From Bradyrhizobium rifense (GTDB lineage: Bacteria; Pseudomonadota; Alphaproteobacteria; Rhizobiales; Xanthobacteraceae): a stretch of DNA of 64,000 nt. A program made the translations under genes and the position numbers. Location of the stretch: NCBI RefSeq assembly GCF_008123425.1, contig NZ_VSSS01000037.1, positions 93,842 through 157,841 of the forward strand, in the 5' to 3' direction. Each line of letters starts with the position of its first letter. The stretch's first letter is position 1. A model generated the notes under the pieces. The model was not told the origin of the DNA and did not search any database. It was given only the letters and a program-made list of their open reading frames with translations. Positions 53,046-61,705 of this stretch are shown piece by piece.

Positions 53046-53975
53046 ATGAGCAACACGACAACCATCGATAACGCCATTCCGCGCGCCGACATCGTCAAGC
53101 GGGCGGCGAGGCTCGGCGCCGAGATCAAGAACATCAAACTGTCGGGCGATCTTTCGGACGGGACCATCCTTGCCATCAATCAGGTGCTGCTCGAACACAA
53201 GGTCATCTTCTTCCGGGACCAGGGACATCTCGACGATGCCGAGCAGGAGCGCTTTGCCATCAGGCTCGGCAAGCTGGTGCCCCATCCGACGGTCGGTGCG
53301 ATCAAGGGCACGACGTCGATCCTGGAGCTGGACTCGGGCCGGGGCGGTGGCCGCGCCGACCAATGGCATACCGATGTCACGTTCGTCGACGCCTATCCGA
53401 AAATCTCGGTGCTGCGCGGCGTGGTGATTCCACCCTACGGCGGCGATACCGTCTGGTCGAACACGGCAGCCGCCTATCTCGGCCTGCCGGCGCCTCTGCG
53501 CAAGCTCGCCGACGAACTGTGGGCCGTTCACAGCAACGCCTATGACTATGCCGTGAAAACGCGGGCGACCGAGGCGGACAAAAAGCACTTCGACGAGGTG
53601 TTCACCGGAACGATCTATGAAACCGAGCATCCGGTGGTGCGCGTCCATCCCGAGACAGGCGAGCGCACGCTCGTGCTCGGCAATTTCGTGCAGCGCTTCG
53701 TTGGCCTGCCGAAATCCGACGGCCAGAAGCTGTTCGACCTGTTCCAGTCGCATGTCACGGCGCCGGAAAACACCGTTCGTTGGAGCTGGGAGGCCGGCGA
53801 CGTTGCGATCTGGGACAATCGCGCCACGCAACACTACGCGGTCAACGACTATGGCGACCAGCACCGCGTTGTGCGCCGGGCCACCATCGATGGCGATGTA
53901 CCGCTCAGCGTCGACGGTCGCCGCAGTGTGACGCGCGTCAAGACATCCAAGCCCCAGACCGCCAAAGCCGCTTGA
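53046..53975 (+). CDS. TauD/TfdA family dioxygenase (AtsK-like)
   Basis: Fe(II)/2-oxoglutarate oxygenase of 309 residues. The iron ligands are visible: HxD in ADQWHTDVTFVDAYP near residue 107 and the distal histidine near TQHYAVNDYGDQHRVVRR (residue 262-275), with arginines binding 2-oxoglutarate in the same segment. Similar proteins cleave alkyl sulfates or taurine, releasing sulfite or sulfate. It is the first gene of the plus-strand operon, 25 bases before the binding-protein gene. Confidence 0.9.
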   Translation: MSNTTTIDNAIPRADIVKRAARLGAEIKNIKLSGDLSDGTILAINQVLLEHKVIFFRDQGHLDDAEQERFAIRLGKLVPHPTVGAIKGTTSILELDSGRGGGRADQWHTDVTFVDAYPKISVLRGVVIPPYGGDTVWSNTAAAYLGLPAPLRKLADELWAVHSNAYDYAVKTRATEADKKHFDEVFTGTIYETEHPVVRVHPETGERTLVLGNFVQRFVGLPKSDGQKLFDLFQSHVTAPENTVRWSWEAGDVAIWDNRATQHYAVNDYGDQHRVVRRATIDGDVPLSVDGRRSVTRVKTSKPQTAKAA

Positions 53976-54000
53976 TCCTGATTAGCTCACGAGAGTCACA

Positions 54001-55071
54001 ATGATGAACGCTATACTTCGCTTGCTTCCCGCAAGGCGCGCCGGGTTGGGACGGGCCACCCGCAACACGTTGCGGGTTTTGTTGGCGGGCGCCGTGGCGC
54101 TCGGCCTCACGGCCCCGGCATTCGCCGAGCCGCCGCTCGAGAAGACCGAGATCCGCTACCAGGGATCGGCCGGGCAGGTGACGTTTATCGAGCTGGCCGA
54201 GGACCTTGGCTATCTCGCCCCGCTCAAGCTCAAATGGGTCGGCAACACCATCAGCGGGCCGCAGGACATCCAGACCGTCGTCACCGGCGATATCGACATC
54301 GGCGGCGCGTTCTATGGGGCGATCCTCAAGTTGATCGCGGCGAAGGCGCCGGTCAAGGCGGTGGTCGGCTACTACGGCTCCGACGCCAACACCTATTACG
54401 GCTACTTCGTGAAGGGCGACAGCCCGATCAAGACCGCGCATGACCTGATCGGCAGGAAGGTCGCGGTCAACACGCTGGGCGCACATTTGGAGTTCGTGCT
54501 GCGCGAGTACCTGGCTAGGTCCGGCCTCAGCGCTGGTGAAGCCAGGCAGGTCACGCTGGTGGCGATACCGCCGGTCAGCGGCGAGCAAGTGTTGCGCCAG
54601 GGCCAGGTCGAGGTCAGCGCGCTGGGCGGTGTTCTGCGCGACAAGGCGCTGGAGCGGGGTGGCATCCGCTCTCTCTTCAACGATACCGATCTGTTCGGCC
54701 AGTTCACCGGCGGCGCCTATGTGCTGCGAGAGAAGTTCATAAAGGACAATCCCAATGCCTCGCGCAAGCTGGTGGAGGGGATTTCGCGGGCCGTCGAATG
54801 GGCCCAGACCACACCGCCGGAAGAGGTGCGGGCCCGGTTCGACAAGATCATCGCCGAGCGCAAGCGCAACGAGGATGCCTCCTCGATCAAATACTGGAAG
54901 AGCACGGGCGTTGCGTCCAAGGGCGGCGTGATCTCGGACAGCGAAATCCAGGTGTGGATCGACTGGCTGGTGAAGGACGGCCTGTTCAAGCCGGGTCAGG
55001 TCAAGGCTTCCGACACCTACACTAATGCGTTCAACTATTTCCGTCCCGGAAAGACGGCGGAGGCCCGATGA
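54001..55071 (+). CDS. ABC transporter substrate-binding protein (SsuA-like)
   Basis: Periplasmic binding protein, 356 residues. The N-terminal signal peptide (NTLRVLLAGAVALGLTAPAFA) is cleaved near AFAEPP. The mature part has the SsuA/TauA fold: IRYQGSAGQVTFIELAEDLG, AFYGAILKLIAAKAPVKAV and GRKVAVNTLGAHLEFVLREY. It would deliver alkanesulfonates or sulfate esters to the permease. The stop overlaps the next start (ATGA at 55068-55071). Confidence 0.9.
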   Translation: MMNAILRLLPARRAGLGRATRNTLRVLLAGAVALGLTAPAFAEPPLEKTEIRYQGSAGQVTFIELAEDLGYLAPLKLKWVGNTISGPQDIQTVVTGDIDIGGAFYGAILKLIAAKAPVKAVVGYYGSDANTYYGYFVKGDSPIKTAHDLIGRKVAVNTLGAHLEFVLREYLARSGLSAGEARQVTLVAIPPVSGEQVLRQGQVEVSALGGVLRDKALERGGIRSLFNDTDLFGQFTGGAYVLREKFIKDNPNASRKLVEGISRAVEWAQTTPPEEVRARFDKIIAERKRNEDASSIKYWKSTGVASKGGVISDSEIQVWIDWLVKDGLFKPGQVKASDTYTNAFNYFRPGKTAEAR

Positions 55072-55931
55072 CCTCCGTCAAGATCCGTTTCGAGCATGTC
55101 CGCAAGGAGTTCGTCCTGCGCGGCGAGGGCGGCGGACCAGGCCGCCACTTTATCGCTCTGGAGGACATCACGCTCGATGTTCGCTCCGGCGAATTCCTCG
55201 CCCTGGTTGGCCCAAGCGGCTGCGGGAAATCCACCTTGCTCGATCTGCTGGGCGGGCTCACGCTACCGACCAGCGGCCGGATTCTGCTCGATGGCCGGCC
55301 GATTGCAGGACCCGGTCGGGACCGCGCCATCGTGTTCCAGCAGTATGCGCTGTTTCCCTGGCGCACCGCCGCTGAGAATGTCGAGTTCGGGCTTGATATT
55401 GCCGGGCTCAAGGCCAAGCAGCGGCTCGACATCGCGCGGCATTTCCTCGACCTGGTCGGGCTGTCCGGTTTTGCCGACCGCTATCCGCATGAGCTCTCCG
55501 GCGGCATGAAGCAGCGTGTCGCGATCGCGCGAAGCCTCGCCTACGATCCCGAGGTGCTGCTGATGGACGAGCCGTTCGCCGCGCTCGACGCCCAGACGCG
55601 CGAGACGCTGCAGGGCGAGCTGCTGCGAATCTGGCGCGCCACCGGCAAGACGATCGTCTTCATCACCCACGGCATCGACGAGGCCATCGTGCTCGGCCAG
55701 CGGGTGGCGGTGATGACGTCGCGTCCGGGCCGGATCAAGCAGATCATCGACATTCCGGACGTGCTGCGCAGCGAGGCTGACGACGTGCGCTCGCTGCCTG
55801 AGTTCGGCCGCGTGCGCCACGAGGTCTGGAGTCTGTTACGCGACGAAGTCTTGAAAGCGCAGCAAGGACAATTGGCCGCCGGCGCTGGTGCGCGCGCCGA
55901 TCGCAAAGTGGAGGAGGTCACCCATGTCTAG
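55068..55931 (+). CDS. ABC transporter ATP-binding protein (SsuB-like)
   Basis: ATPase subunit, 287 residues. Walker A GPSGCGKSTLLDLL near residue 46, Q-loop VFQQYALFPWRTA, signature LSGGMKQRVAIARSL, Walker B VLLMDEPFAALDAQTRE and the H-loop in FITHGIDEAIVLG. It overlaps the binding-protein gene upstream and the permease gene downstream by a few bases, so the three are tightly coupled. Confidence 0.95.
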   Translation: MTSVKIRFEHVRKEFVLRGEGGGPGRHFIALEDITLDVRSGEFLALVGPSGCGKSTLLDLLGGLTLPTSGRILLDGRPIAGPGRDRAIVFQQYALFPWRTAAENVEFGLDIAGLKAKQRLDIARHFLDLVGLSGFADRYPHELSGGMKQRVAIARSLAYDPEVLLMDEPFAALDAQTRETLQGELLRIWRATGKTIVFITHGIDEAIVLGQRVAVMTSRPGRIKQIIDIPDVLRSEADDVRSLPEFGRVRHEVWSLLRDEVLKAQQGQLAAGAGARADRKVEEVTHV

Positions 55932-56799
55932 CCTCGATATGCTGACATTGCTGGAGGTTGCGCACGAGCGCCGAGAGCCACTCACCAGCGTGGAAAGCCC
56001 GGCATCGCCGGTGGTGGACCGGATCCGCGCCGCGGCCCGCGGGCTGGCTGCCTTCGGGCACCGCTCGTTGCTGCTGATTGCCCTGTTGGCGGCATGGGAG
56101 GTGGCGCCGCGGCTCGGGTTGATCGATCCGGTGTTCCTGCCACCCTTCTCGGAGGTGATCGCCGCGGGCTGGCAGCTTGCGCAAACCGGCGAGCTCTATG
56201 ATGACGTCTCCGCCAGCCTGCTGCGTGCCATGAGCGGATTTTTGATTTCGGTCGCATTCATTGTCCCGTTTGGCGTGGCCGTCGGCTGGTATGCCCGGCT
56301 CGGCGATCTCGTGAACCAGCTCATCGAGATCTGCCGCAACACGGCGCCGCTTGCGCTGCTGCCGGCCTTCATCCTGTTGCTCGGAATCGGCGAACTGTCG
56401 AAGATCACGATGGTAATCTATAGCTGCGCCTGGCCACTCCTGCTCAATACCATTGCCGCGGTGAAACAGGTCGATCCGTTGCTGATCAAGTCGGCGCAGA
56501 CCATGGGTGCAACCCGGCAGCAGCTGTTTCGCAAGGTGATCGTTCCGGCGGCGCTTCCCACTATCTTCGTCGGTATTCGCCTGGCCAGCGCGTCGGCCAT
56601 GCTGGTGCTGGTTGCGTCCGAAATGGTCGGCGCCAAGGCCGGCCTCGGCTATCTCATCATCAACAGCCAGTACAGCTTCCTGATTCCGCAGATGTATTTC
56701 GGCATCCTCGGCATCACCGTCATCGGGTTGGCGTTCAATGCCATTCTGGAGGCACTGGAGCGGCGCTTCATGCGGTGGAAGGCGCCAGTGACGGCATGA
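55924..56799 (+). CDS. ABC transporter permease (SsuC-like)
   Basis: 291 residues from the ATG at 55924 (GGAGGAGG upstream, overlapping the ATPase stop by 8 bases). About six membrane helices (LLLIALLAAWEVAPRL, ISVAFIVPFGVAVGWYA, LLPAFILLLGIGEL, MLVLVASEMVGA, YFGILGITVIGLAFNAI). The EAA-type loop contacting the ATPase is seen in KSAQTMGATRQQLFRKVIVP. Completes the importer. Confidence 0.93.
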   Translation: MSSLDMLTLLEVAHERREPLTSVESPASPVVDRIRAAARGLAAFGHRSLLLIALLAAWEVAPRLGLIDPVFLPPFSEVIAAGWQLAQTGELYDDVSASLLRAMSGFLISVAFIVPFGVAVGWYARLGDLVNQLIEICRNTAPLALLPAFILLLGIGELSKITMVIYSCAWPLLLNTIAAVKQVDPLLIKSAQTMGATRQQLFRKVIVPAALPTIFVGIRLASASAMLVLVASEMVGAKAGLGYLIINSQYSFLIPQMYFGILGITVIGLAFNAILEALERRFMRWKAPVTA

Positions 56800-56802
56800 G
56801 AT

Positions 56803-57180
56803 TAGGGATCAGGCGCCGCTCGGAACGTTCCGCGCGGTGGCCTGCGTCACCATGCTGCTCGGCGGCACGTCGCGGATCAGCCAGGCATTCCCGCCGATGG
56901 TCGATCCGCGGCCGATCGTGATTCAGCCGATGGTGATACGGCCAAGGATCGTTTCGCCGACGTAGATCACGACGCCGTCGTCCAAGATCGGGTGGCGGGT
57001 GTCGCTCCTGATCACGTTGCCTTTGTCATCCGTCGGAAAGTCGCGCCTCGAGCGTGACCGCCTGATAGATTCAGACATTGTCGCCGATAGTGGCCGATCG
57101 TGCCCCCCGGTGCCGTAATCGATGAGAAGCCGGTGCGAGCGCCCTGGTGAATATCGGTGCCGATCGGCCTGGCGCAATTG
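56803..57180 (-). pseudogene. cysE: Decayed serine O-acetyltransferase
   Basis: Reverse-strand frames carry left-handed-beta-helix text of CysE: DYGTGG, then FPTDDKGNVIR, RHPILDDGVVIYVGETILGR, ITIG, a stop (56923), and beyond it ITIGRGSTIGGNAWLIRDVP and PPSSMVTQATAR. The stop and frame changes inactivate it. CysE feeds cysteine synthesis, so the gene fits beside the organosulfur operon, but now only the C-terminal part remains. Confidence 0.8.
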
Positions 57181-57204
57181 AAAACACGTGAATTGCGGAG
57201 CCTA

Positions 57205-57248
57205 TGTCAGCGATCGATGACTTTTTATAATGTCATCGATCGCTGTCA
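57205..57248. promoter_or_regulatory. Long inverted repeat upstream of hipB
   Basis: Arms of 17 bases (57205-57221 and 57232-57248) are reverse complements with one mismatch around a 10-base AT-rich centre (CAGCGATCGATGAC and GTCATCGATCGCTG perfect). A second, looser inverted repeat (GTCAACG near 57258 and CGTTGAC near 57294) follows next to the gene. They are probably operators for the HipB-HipA complex. Confidence 0.6.
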
Positions 57249-57313
57249 TTTACAAATTGTCAACGAACGCCAACATATGTTAAAGTAAGCGAACGTTGAC
57301 ATTTGGAAATCCC

Positions 57314-57601
57314 ATGCTCGTACGCACACCGGCCGAACTCGGCGCCGTCCTTCGCGACCGGCGCAAGAAGCTCAAACTCGATCAATCGACTTTTGCCAAA
57401 CGCATTGGCGTCAGCCGCCAATGGGTGATCGAAGTTGAGCACGGTCACGCGCGCGCTGAACTCGGTCTGATCCTTCGCGCCCTTGACGCCCTGGACATCC
57501 GCCTGGATGCGAGCACCGAACAAGCGCCGGCCCGCGGGGCCACCAGGCCAGCCGTCGATATCAACGCCATCGTGGCCAAGGCCAGGAAGAAAAAGGCATG
57601 A
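57314..57601 (+). CDS. hipB: HipB-like antitoxin, XRE family
   Basis: 95 residues from the ATG at 57314. A Cro/C1-type helix-turn-helix is present (LGAVLRDRRKKLKLDQSTFA, then KRIGVSRQWVIEVEHGHARA), with a basic C-terminal tail. In HipBA systems this protein binds operators as a dimer and holds the kinase inactive. The stop overlaps the hipA start by four bases. Confidence 0.9.
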   Translation: MLVRTPAELGAVLRDRRKKLKLDQSTFAKRIGVSRQWVIEVEHGHARAELGLILRALDALDIRLDASTEQAPARGATRPAVDINAIVAKARKKKA

Positions 57602-58881
57602 CGAGCGAACTTGTTGCTCTGCTGGATGGTCGGGAAATCGGCCGCGTGCGCAATGACGCCCGCGGCCGGCTCACCTTTGTCTATGACAACGACTGGCGCC
57701 AGGCCGAAGGAGCCTATCCGCTGTCGCTGTCCATGCCGCTCGCGGCCGAAGAGCACGGTCCTTCCGCCGTGCAGGCCTTCCTCTGGGGACTCCTACCCGA
57801 CAATGAACGCGTGCTCGAACGGTGGGCCCGAAGATTTCAGGTGTCCGCGCGCAACGTGTTTGCCCTTATTTCCCATGTCGGCGAGGACTGCGCTGGTGCC
57901 GTTCAGTTCGTCACGCCCGATCGGCTGGAGGCCTTGCGAAGCGGGGCCGAAGACAAGGTCGAATGGCTTGATGAGACGGCGATCGCCAAACGCCTGCAGA
58001 CCTTACGTGAGGATCACGCCGCCTGGCGGTTGCCGCGCGATACCGGACAATTCAGCCTTGCGGGTGCCCAACCCAAAACCGCCTTGCTTCTGCAAAAAGG
58101 CAAATGGGGAATTCCCTCCGGGCGCATCCCGACGACGCATATCCTCAAACCGCCGACCGGCCATTTCGATGGACACGCGGAAAATGAACATATCTGCCTC
58201 ATACTCGCCCGCAATCTCGGTCTGCCCGTCGCCGACACCCAGGTGATGCGCTTCGGAAAAGAAATCGCCATCGTCATCGAGCGCTACGACCGGCAGTTCA
58301 GTGGGAACGAGATTGTCCGTGTCCACCAGGAGGATATCTGCCAGGCGCTCGGGATCCTGCCGACCAGAAAGTATCAAAACGATGGCGGACCAAGCCCTGC
58401 CGACGTGATCGAGCTTTTGCGCACCTACTCCACGGATCGCGTCGTCGACGTTGACACGTTTGTCGACGCTCTAGGCTTCAATTGGCTGATTGCGGGAACG
58501 GATGCTCATGCCAAGAACTATTCGCTGCTGCTGGCCGGCGGCCCTCACGTACGACTCGCCCCCCTCTACGACATCGCCAGCATTCTTCCCTACGATGACA
58601 TCGATCTGCAGAAGATCAAGCTCGCGATGAAAATCGGCGGTGATTACAAGCTCAGCCAGATTGGTTTGCGCGATTGGCAGAAATTCGCACGCGAGACGCG
58701 CCTCGATCCTGACAAGGTGATCGCCGGACTGATTTCCATGGCCGAGCAGCTTCCGGACATTGTAGCCGCCGTACGGGAGCAAGGGCGGAAAGACGGATTG
58801 GACAATGCCATCATCGGGCGCCTCGCCGAGCACTTGATTGCCAGAGCCAAGCAATGCCGTCGACAGCTCGGTGGGATATAG
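57598..58881 (+). CDS. hipA: HipA-like serine/threonine kinase toxin
   Basis: 427 residues, standard for HipA. The N-terminal subdomain 1 (HipA_N) is followed by the kinase core: FSLAGAQPKTALLL (glycine-rich loop), THILKPPTGHFDGHAENEHI (ATP lysine and metal site), and the catalytic loop LGFNWLIAGTDAHAKNYSLL with the HipA aspartate and asparagine, then LYDIASILPY (metal-binding aspartate). HipA phosphorylates glutamyl-tRNA synthetase in E. coli and induces persistence. All key residues are present, so the toxin looks functional. Confidence 0.93.
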   Translation: MTSELVALLDGREIGRVRNDARGRLTFVYDNDWRQAEGAYPLSLSMPLAAEEHGPSAVQAFLWGLLPDNERVLERWARRFQVSARNVFALISHVGEDCAGAVQFVTPDRLEALRSGAEDKVEWLDETAIAKRLQTLREDHAAWRLPRDTGQFSLAGAQPKTALLLQKGKWGIPSGRIPTTHILKPPTGHFDGHAENEHICLILARNLGLPVADTQVMRFGKEIAIVIERYDRQFSGNEIVRVHQEDICQALGILPTRKYQNDGGPSPADVIELLRTYSTDRVVDVDTFVDALGFNWLIAGTDAHAKNYSLLLAGGPHVRLAPLYDIASILPYDDIDLQKIKLAMKIGGDYKLSQIGLRDWQKFARETRLDPDKVIAGLISMAEQLPDIVAAVREQGRKDGLDNAIIGRLAEHLIARAKQCRRQLGGI

Positions 58882-59237
58882 TTCCGACTACGGCCGCCAG
58901 CAGAATGATGATGTTCGGCAGCAAGGCGTCGATCATCATAGTCGACATGTCGTTGTCGACGCCAACGGCAGCACCACCGCGATCGGCATGCCGATGTCGA
59001 TGTCGACTACGATCGGTGGTTGCTCGCGATCGGTGGCAACCGCGTAGCCGCTGCGGGTGGCATGACCCTACGGCATGTCCTTTCAGGGCTCCGGCAGAGT
59101 ACGATTACTCTCCGCGGGCTTTTCCAATTCGGCGGTCCGCTTGTAGGTCCTCTTTTGGCACGACTCCTATCCGCCCGGCAGTCCCGTGGACACGGCTGCG
59201 CAATCACGGCGTTTCGCCCCATTTAAGGGGCGCTGGA
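58882..59237. other. Spacer after hipA
   Basis: Low-complexity text with repeated CGACGTC/TCGATGTCGA runs near 58920-59010. No gene supported. It includes the start of repeat copy 2. Confidence 0.4.
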
Positions 59238-59289
59238 TTAGCCAGGGCTGAAGATCAAACAGAGCAGGATCGCGGCCACGACGGCTGTC
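59189..59289. repeat. Direct repeat, copy 2 (with 48881-48998)
   Basis: See 48881-48998. Here the tiny membrane-protein gene is reduced to its hydrophobic C-terminal end on the minus strand (AAILLCLIFSPG, stop at about 59237). Confidence 0.7.
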
Positions 59290-59299
59290 CTGTCGGTTG

Positions 59300-59600
59300 G
59301 TACGCGACGTCTTGAAACACGGTCCAGATCGGGGCCTAGCGCCTTGGCGCGGTTCGCGTCGCGCTGTATGGTCCGTTCTGGTTTTCCTGTCTTGCGGCGG
59401 TATCGGAAGTAAAAGACGCCACGTTGGCATCTTTTTCCCGCGGCGCCCGGTTGCGCCGTGCTTCGTCTCCGGATGCACGGCTCCATATGCCGCTTCCGCT
59501 TCGCGATCAGTTCAGTGCGCTGCGCTGCGGTCAGGTCGCGGCGGATCAGGCTTCGTCGATGCCGGTCAGGGACGCCTAATGGGAAACACAGCAAATTTCC
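59300..59600 (-). pseudogene. ParB-like protein remnant
   Basis: The minus-strand frame 59654-59238 contains RRDLTAAQRTELIAKRK, then after an irregular stretch TGKPERTIQRDANRAKALGP and DLDRVS. These are the helix-turn-helix region of ParB/RepB-like nuclease proteins found on plasmids and phage-like elements. The text between the two parts (KRCQRGVFYFRYRRK) does not fit, and no ParB N-domain is present. Confidence 0.6.
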
Positions 59601-59671
59601 CCAGACTAGGAACACCAGCCGGCGCCGCGAGGTTCTTCCGCCGTAGGTTAGCACTTACGGAGTTCTCTTCG

Positions 59672-59893
59672 ATGGCTACTCAGATCGTGATGGACCACAC
59701 AGGCGACAGCAGACACTTTTTTGACCAAACCGCCCTCGAGGGGCTGGCCAAGGCTGAGCGTCGCTTTAAGAAGTTGACAGACCAAGGATTTACCGCTGCT
59801 ACTCGGACGGCAGTCGGCGATCTCAAGGCCGTACGGACATTTGATCCGACTGCGGACGAGACGCTGTTCTATCCGCGCCTCGTCGGCGGCTAA
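59672..59893 (+). CDS. Small conserved-type hypothetical protein
   Basis: 73 residues, ATG at 59672 with GGAG nine bases upstream. ATQIVMDHTGDSRHFFD, then AERRFKKLTDQGFTAATRTA and FDPTADETLFYPRLVGG. I remember similar short proteins from rhizobial genomic islands, where they lie beside the next gene; their function is not known. It precedes the following gene by 20 bases. Confidence 0.75.
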   Translation: MATQIVMDHTGDSRHFFDQTALEGLAKAERRFKKLTDQGFTAATRTAVGDLKAVRTFDPTADETLFYPRLVGG

Positions 59894-59913
59894 CCACCCT
59901 CGCGGCACGGCAA

Positions 59914-60339
59914 ATGTTTTTGTTCAGGCGCAACGGCGTCGGCGGTAGTGCGCGTTTGCGCGCCCTGCGTTCGCTGTATTGGAGCTTCTTCGAGCAAAAA
60001 GGGCCGGAAGCGCGTGCGCGGCGTCTTTTGCGCGATTGGCTATCTCCGGATCAGCGTGCGCAGTTTGATGCCGAGGGTTATTTCGATGTCACGGGCTCTC
60101 ACACCGGCCGACGATATCGAATTCATCAGGGCACCATGAGCAATGTTTTGGAACTTGATGAAGAAAGACAGCCTAAGATCGGGTGGTGTTTCGTTCCCGA
60201 ACGGGCCCTGGCGGCTGGCGATGTGATGCTCGCGCAGAAGATCGCGCTCGAAACCGACGAAGCCGCAGTGCTCGCGCTTGCCCACCGGTTTTCTCCGAGA
60301 GTGCCATCCCTGCCCCGAGTAGTGCGGCGTGCTTACTAG
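59914..60339 (+). CDS. Hypothetical protein, island type
   Basis: 141 residues. The protein has an N-terminal basic amphipathic region (RLRALRSLYWSFFEQKGPEA) and a mixed alpha/beta core (SPDQRAQFDAEGYFDVTGSH, then GRRYRIHQGTMSNVLEL and IGWCFVPERALAAGDVMLAQ). No transmembrane segment. Probably an operon with the 73-residue gene. The TG-rich core recalls small island proteins often next to integrases, but function is unknown. Confidence 0.7.
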   Translation: MFLFRRNGVGGSARLRALRSLYWSFFEQKGPEARARRLLRDWLSPDQRAQFDAEGYFDVTGSHTGRRYRIHQGTMSNVLELDEERQPKIGWCFVPERALAAGDVMLAQKIALETDEAAVLALAHRFSPRVPSLPRVVRRAY

Positions 60340-60473
60340 ACCGCCCGCGGGCGGGGCCGCCGCTTGTGACAGCGGCGGCCCCTTGCCGCGAAGGCAGCGT
60401 TTACGCGATACATCGGCACCTCCGCGACTACAGGTAGGCTCGACCCAGAAATGGCCTCCTGCAATGTAATCTA

Positions 60474-60869
60474 CTAGTTAGCCTTACCGGGCGGCGCGGT
60501 GCGGTCCTCTCTCGTGATGGTCTCGACATCCGTCATGGTTCGGGTGAACGCTTCGCGCAGTTGCTCCGCGTGAGTAGGGCTCTCTGGTTCAGTGAGATAT
60601 GCAATCTTGATCAGCAATCTGTTCAGCAGATACGTAACGCGCAAATTTTCTGAGTGCCGGCTTCGCACAGCGATGATCTGCCGACGCATCTCGGCGAGAT
60701 CGAGCGCTTCTTGTTTTGACGGCCTCTTCAAAATCGCACTCGCGGGCGTGCTGGGGCAAACGAAACCGCCGCGCCGAATATGATGGCGCGACGGCTTCGC
60801 CTGGGGTGTTCCCGGACAGGGCAATGTCCGGTGCGCAAAGCTAACCCTCCGACGCGTCGCCGCAATCAA
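60474..60869 (-). CDS. Hypothetical protein
   Basis: 131 codons. The C-terminal 70 residues look genuine and helical (EMRRQIIAVRSRHSENLRVT, LLNRLLIKIAYLTEPES, LREAFTRTMTDVETITRED), whereas the first 50 do not, so the true start may be an internal ATG near residue 61. No family recognised. Confidence 0.45.
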   Translation of the reverse strand: MIAATRRRVSFAHRTLPCPGTPQAKPSRHHIRRGGFVCPSTPASAILKRPSKQEALDLAEMRRQIIAVRSRHSENLRVTYLLNRLLIKIAYLTEPESPTHAEQLREAFTRTMTDVETITREDRTAPPGKAN

Positions 60870-61016
60870 AGCGTCAAATTAAGCTTGATATCCGCGCTGG
60901 AAGTTAATTCGGGAACCGAGAAGCCGCATCGGAAGGTTCTGAGCCGGTGAATGTCCAAGAAGGAACGTCTAGGCCTGCGTTGGAATTCCTGACTGAACAA
61001 CAGCTGCGAAACTGCG

Positions 61017-61421
61017 ATGCGCTGCTATATCTTCACGCTCTACGACTGCGGTAGGACACTGAACGCGCAAGAGATCGACTGCAATAACGCCGAAGAGGCT
61101 CTACAGCTGGGCTCTCCCGCGGTGGCGAACGACCCTGTCGAGGTTTGGTGTGGTCCACGGCGTCTCGCCCGCTTCGAACCGGAGCGGAGGCAGGAGCGGC
61201 CGCTTTCGCGCCTGCGCGAGCGCTTGATCGTAGCCGAACGCCGTCTTCACGAAGGCGAGCAACACATCAGTGAGCAAGAGAGGGTCATCGCCCAGCTCAA
61301 GCGCGAGGGACGTGATCTTGCTCTCGCGTTTTCCATTCTCGACACCCTGATTGAGACCCAAAAGGCTCATTTGCAGGAACGGGACTTGCTCGTCGCAGAA
61401 GTGGCAAAGCGGTCTGGATAG
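61017..61421 (+). CDS. Hypothetical protein with coiled coil
   Basis: 134 residues. The N-terminal half is a small globular domain (RCYIFTLYDCGRTLNAQEID); the C-terminal half is a coiled coil (RLIVAERRLHEGEQHISEQE, then RVIAQLKREGRDLALAFSIL). Such two-part proteins are frequent in Bradyrhizobium with unknown role. Confidence 0.65.
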   Translation: MRCYIFTLYDCGRTLNAQEIDCNNAEEALQLGSPAVANDPVEVWCGPRRLARFEPERRQERPLSRLRERLIVAERRLHEGEQHISEQERVIAQLKREGRDLALAFSILDTLIETQKAHLQERDLLVAEVAKRSG

Positions 61422-61481
61422 ACGGGCTCGCGCACTCAACGCCCGTCGGGGCTGTGCCCCAGGCGACGACGGTGGACCGTC

Positions 61482-61703
61482 CTACTGTTCAGGATTGCCG
61501 ATGTCGAACGCGCCTAGACGGTAATCTTCGCCCACCGATTGCTCAGTGGTCGGCCGCGTGATCAAGGTGAACGTCGCATCGGGGTAGCGCGTCCACACCT
61601 CAATGTCCTCTGAAGTGACGTTTAGATATCCAAAAAAGCACCTATATCGACCCGGCTCCGTTACCCGGCCGATTTTGTCCCAATTGATCTTGTTAACGCG
61701 CAT
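61482..61703 (-). CDS. Small hypothetical protein
   Basis: 73 residues from the ATG at 61703 (GGAGCTAGC upstream); a GTG at 61715 is an alternative. VNKINWDKIGRVTEPGRYRC, then NVTSEDIEVWTRYPDATFTL, is a beta-rich sequence. It lies directly after the next upstream gene (stop at 61706) and is probably its operon partner. Confidence 0.65.
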   Translation of the reverse strand: MRVNKINWDKIGRVTEPGRYRCFFGYLNVTSEDIEVWTRYPDATFTLITRPTTEQSVGEDYRLGAFDIGNPEQ

Positions 61704-61705
61704 CG

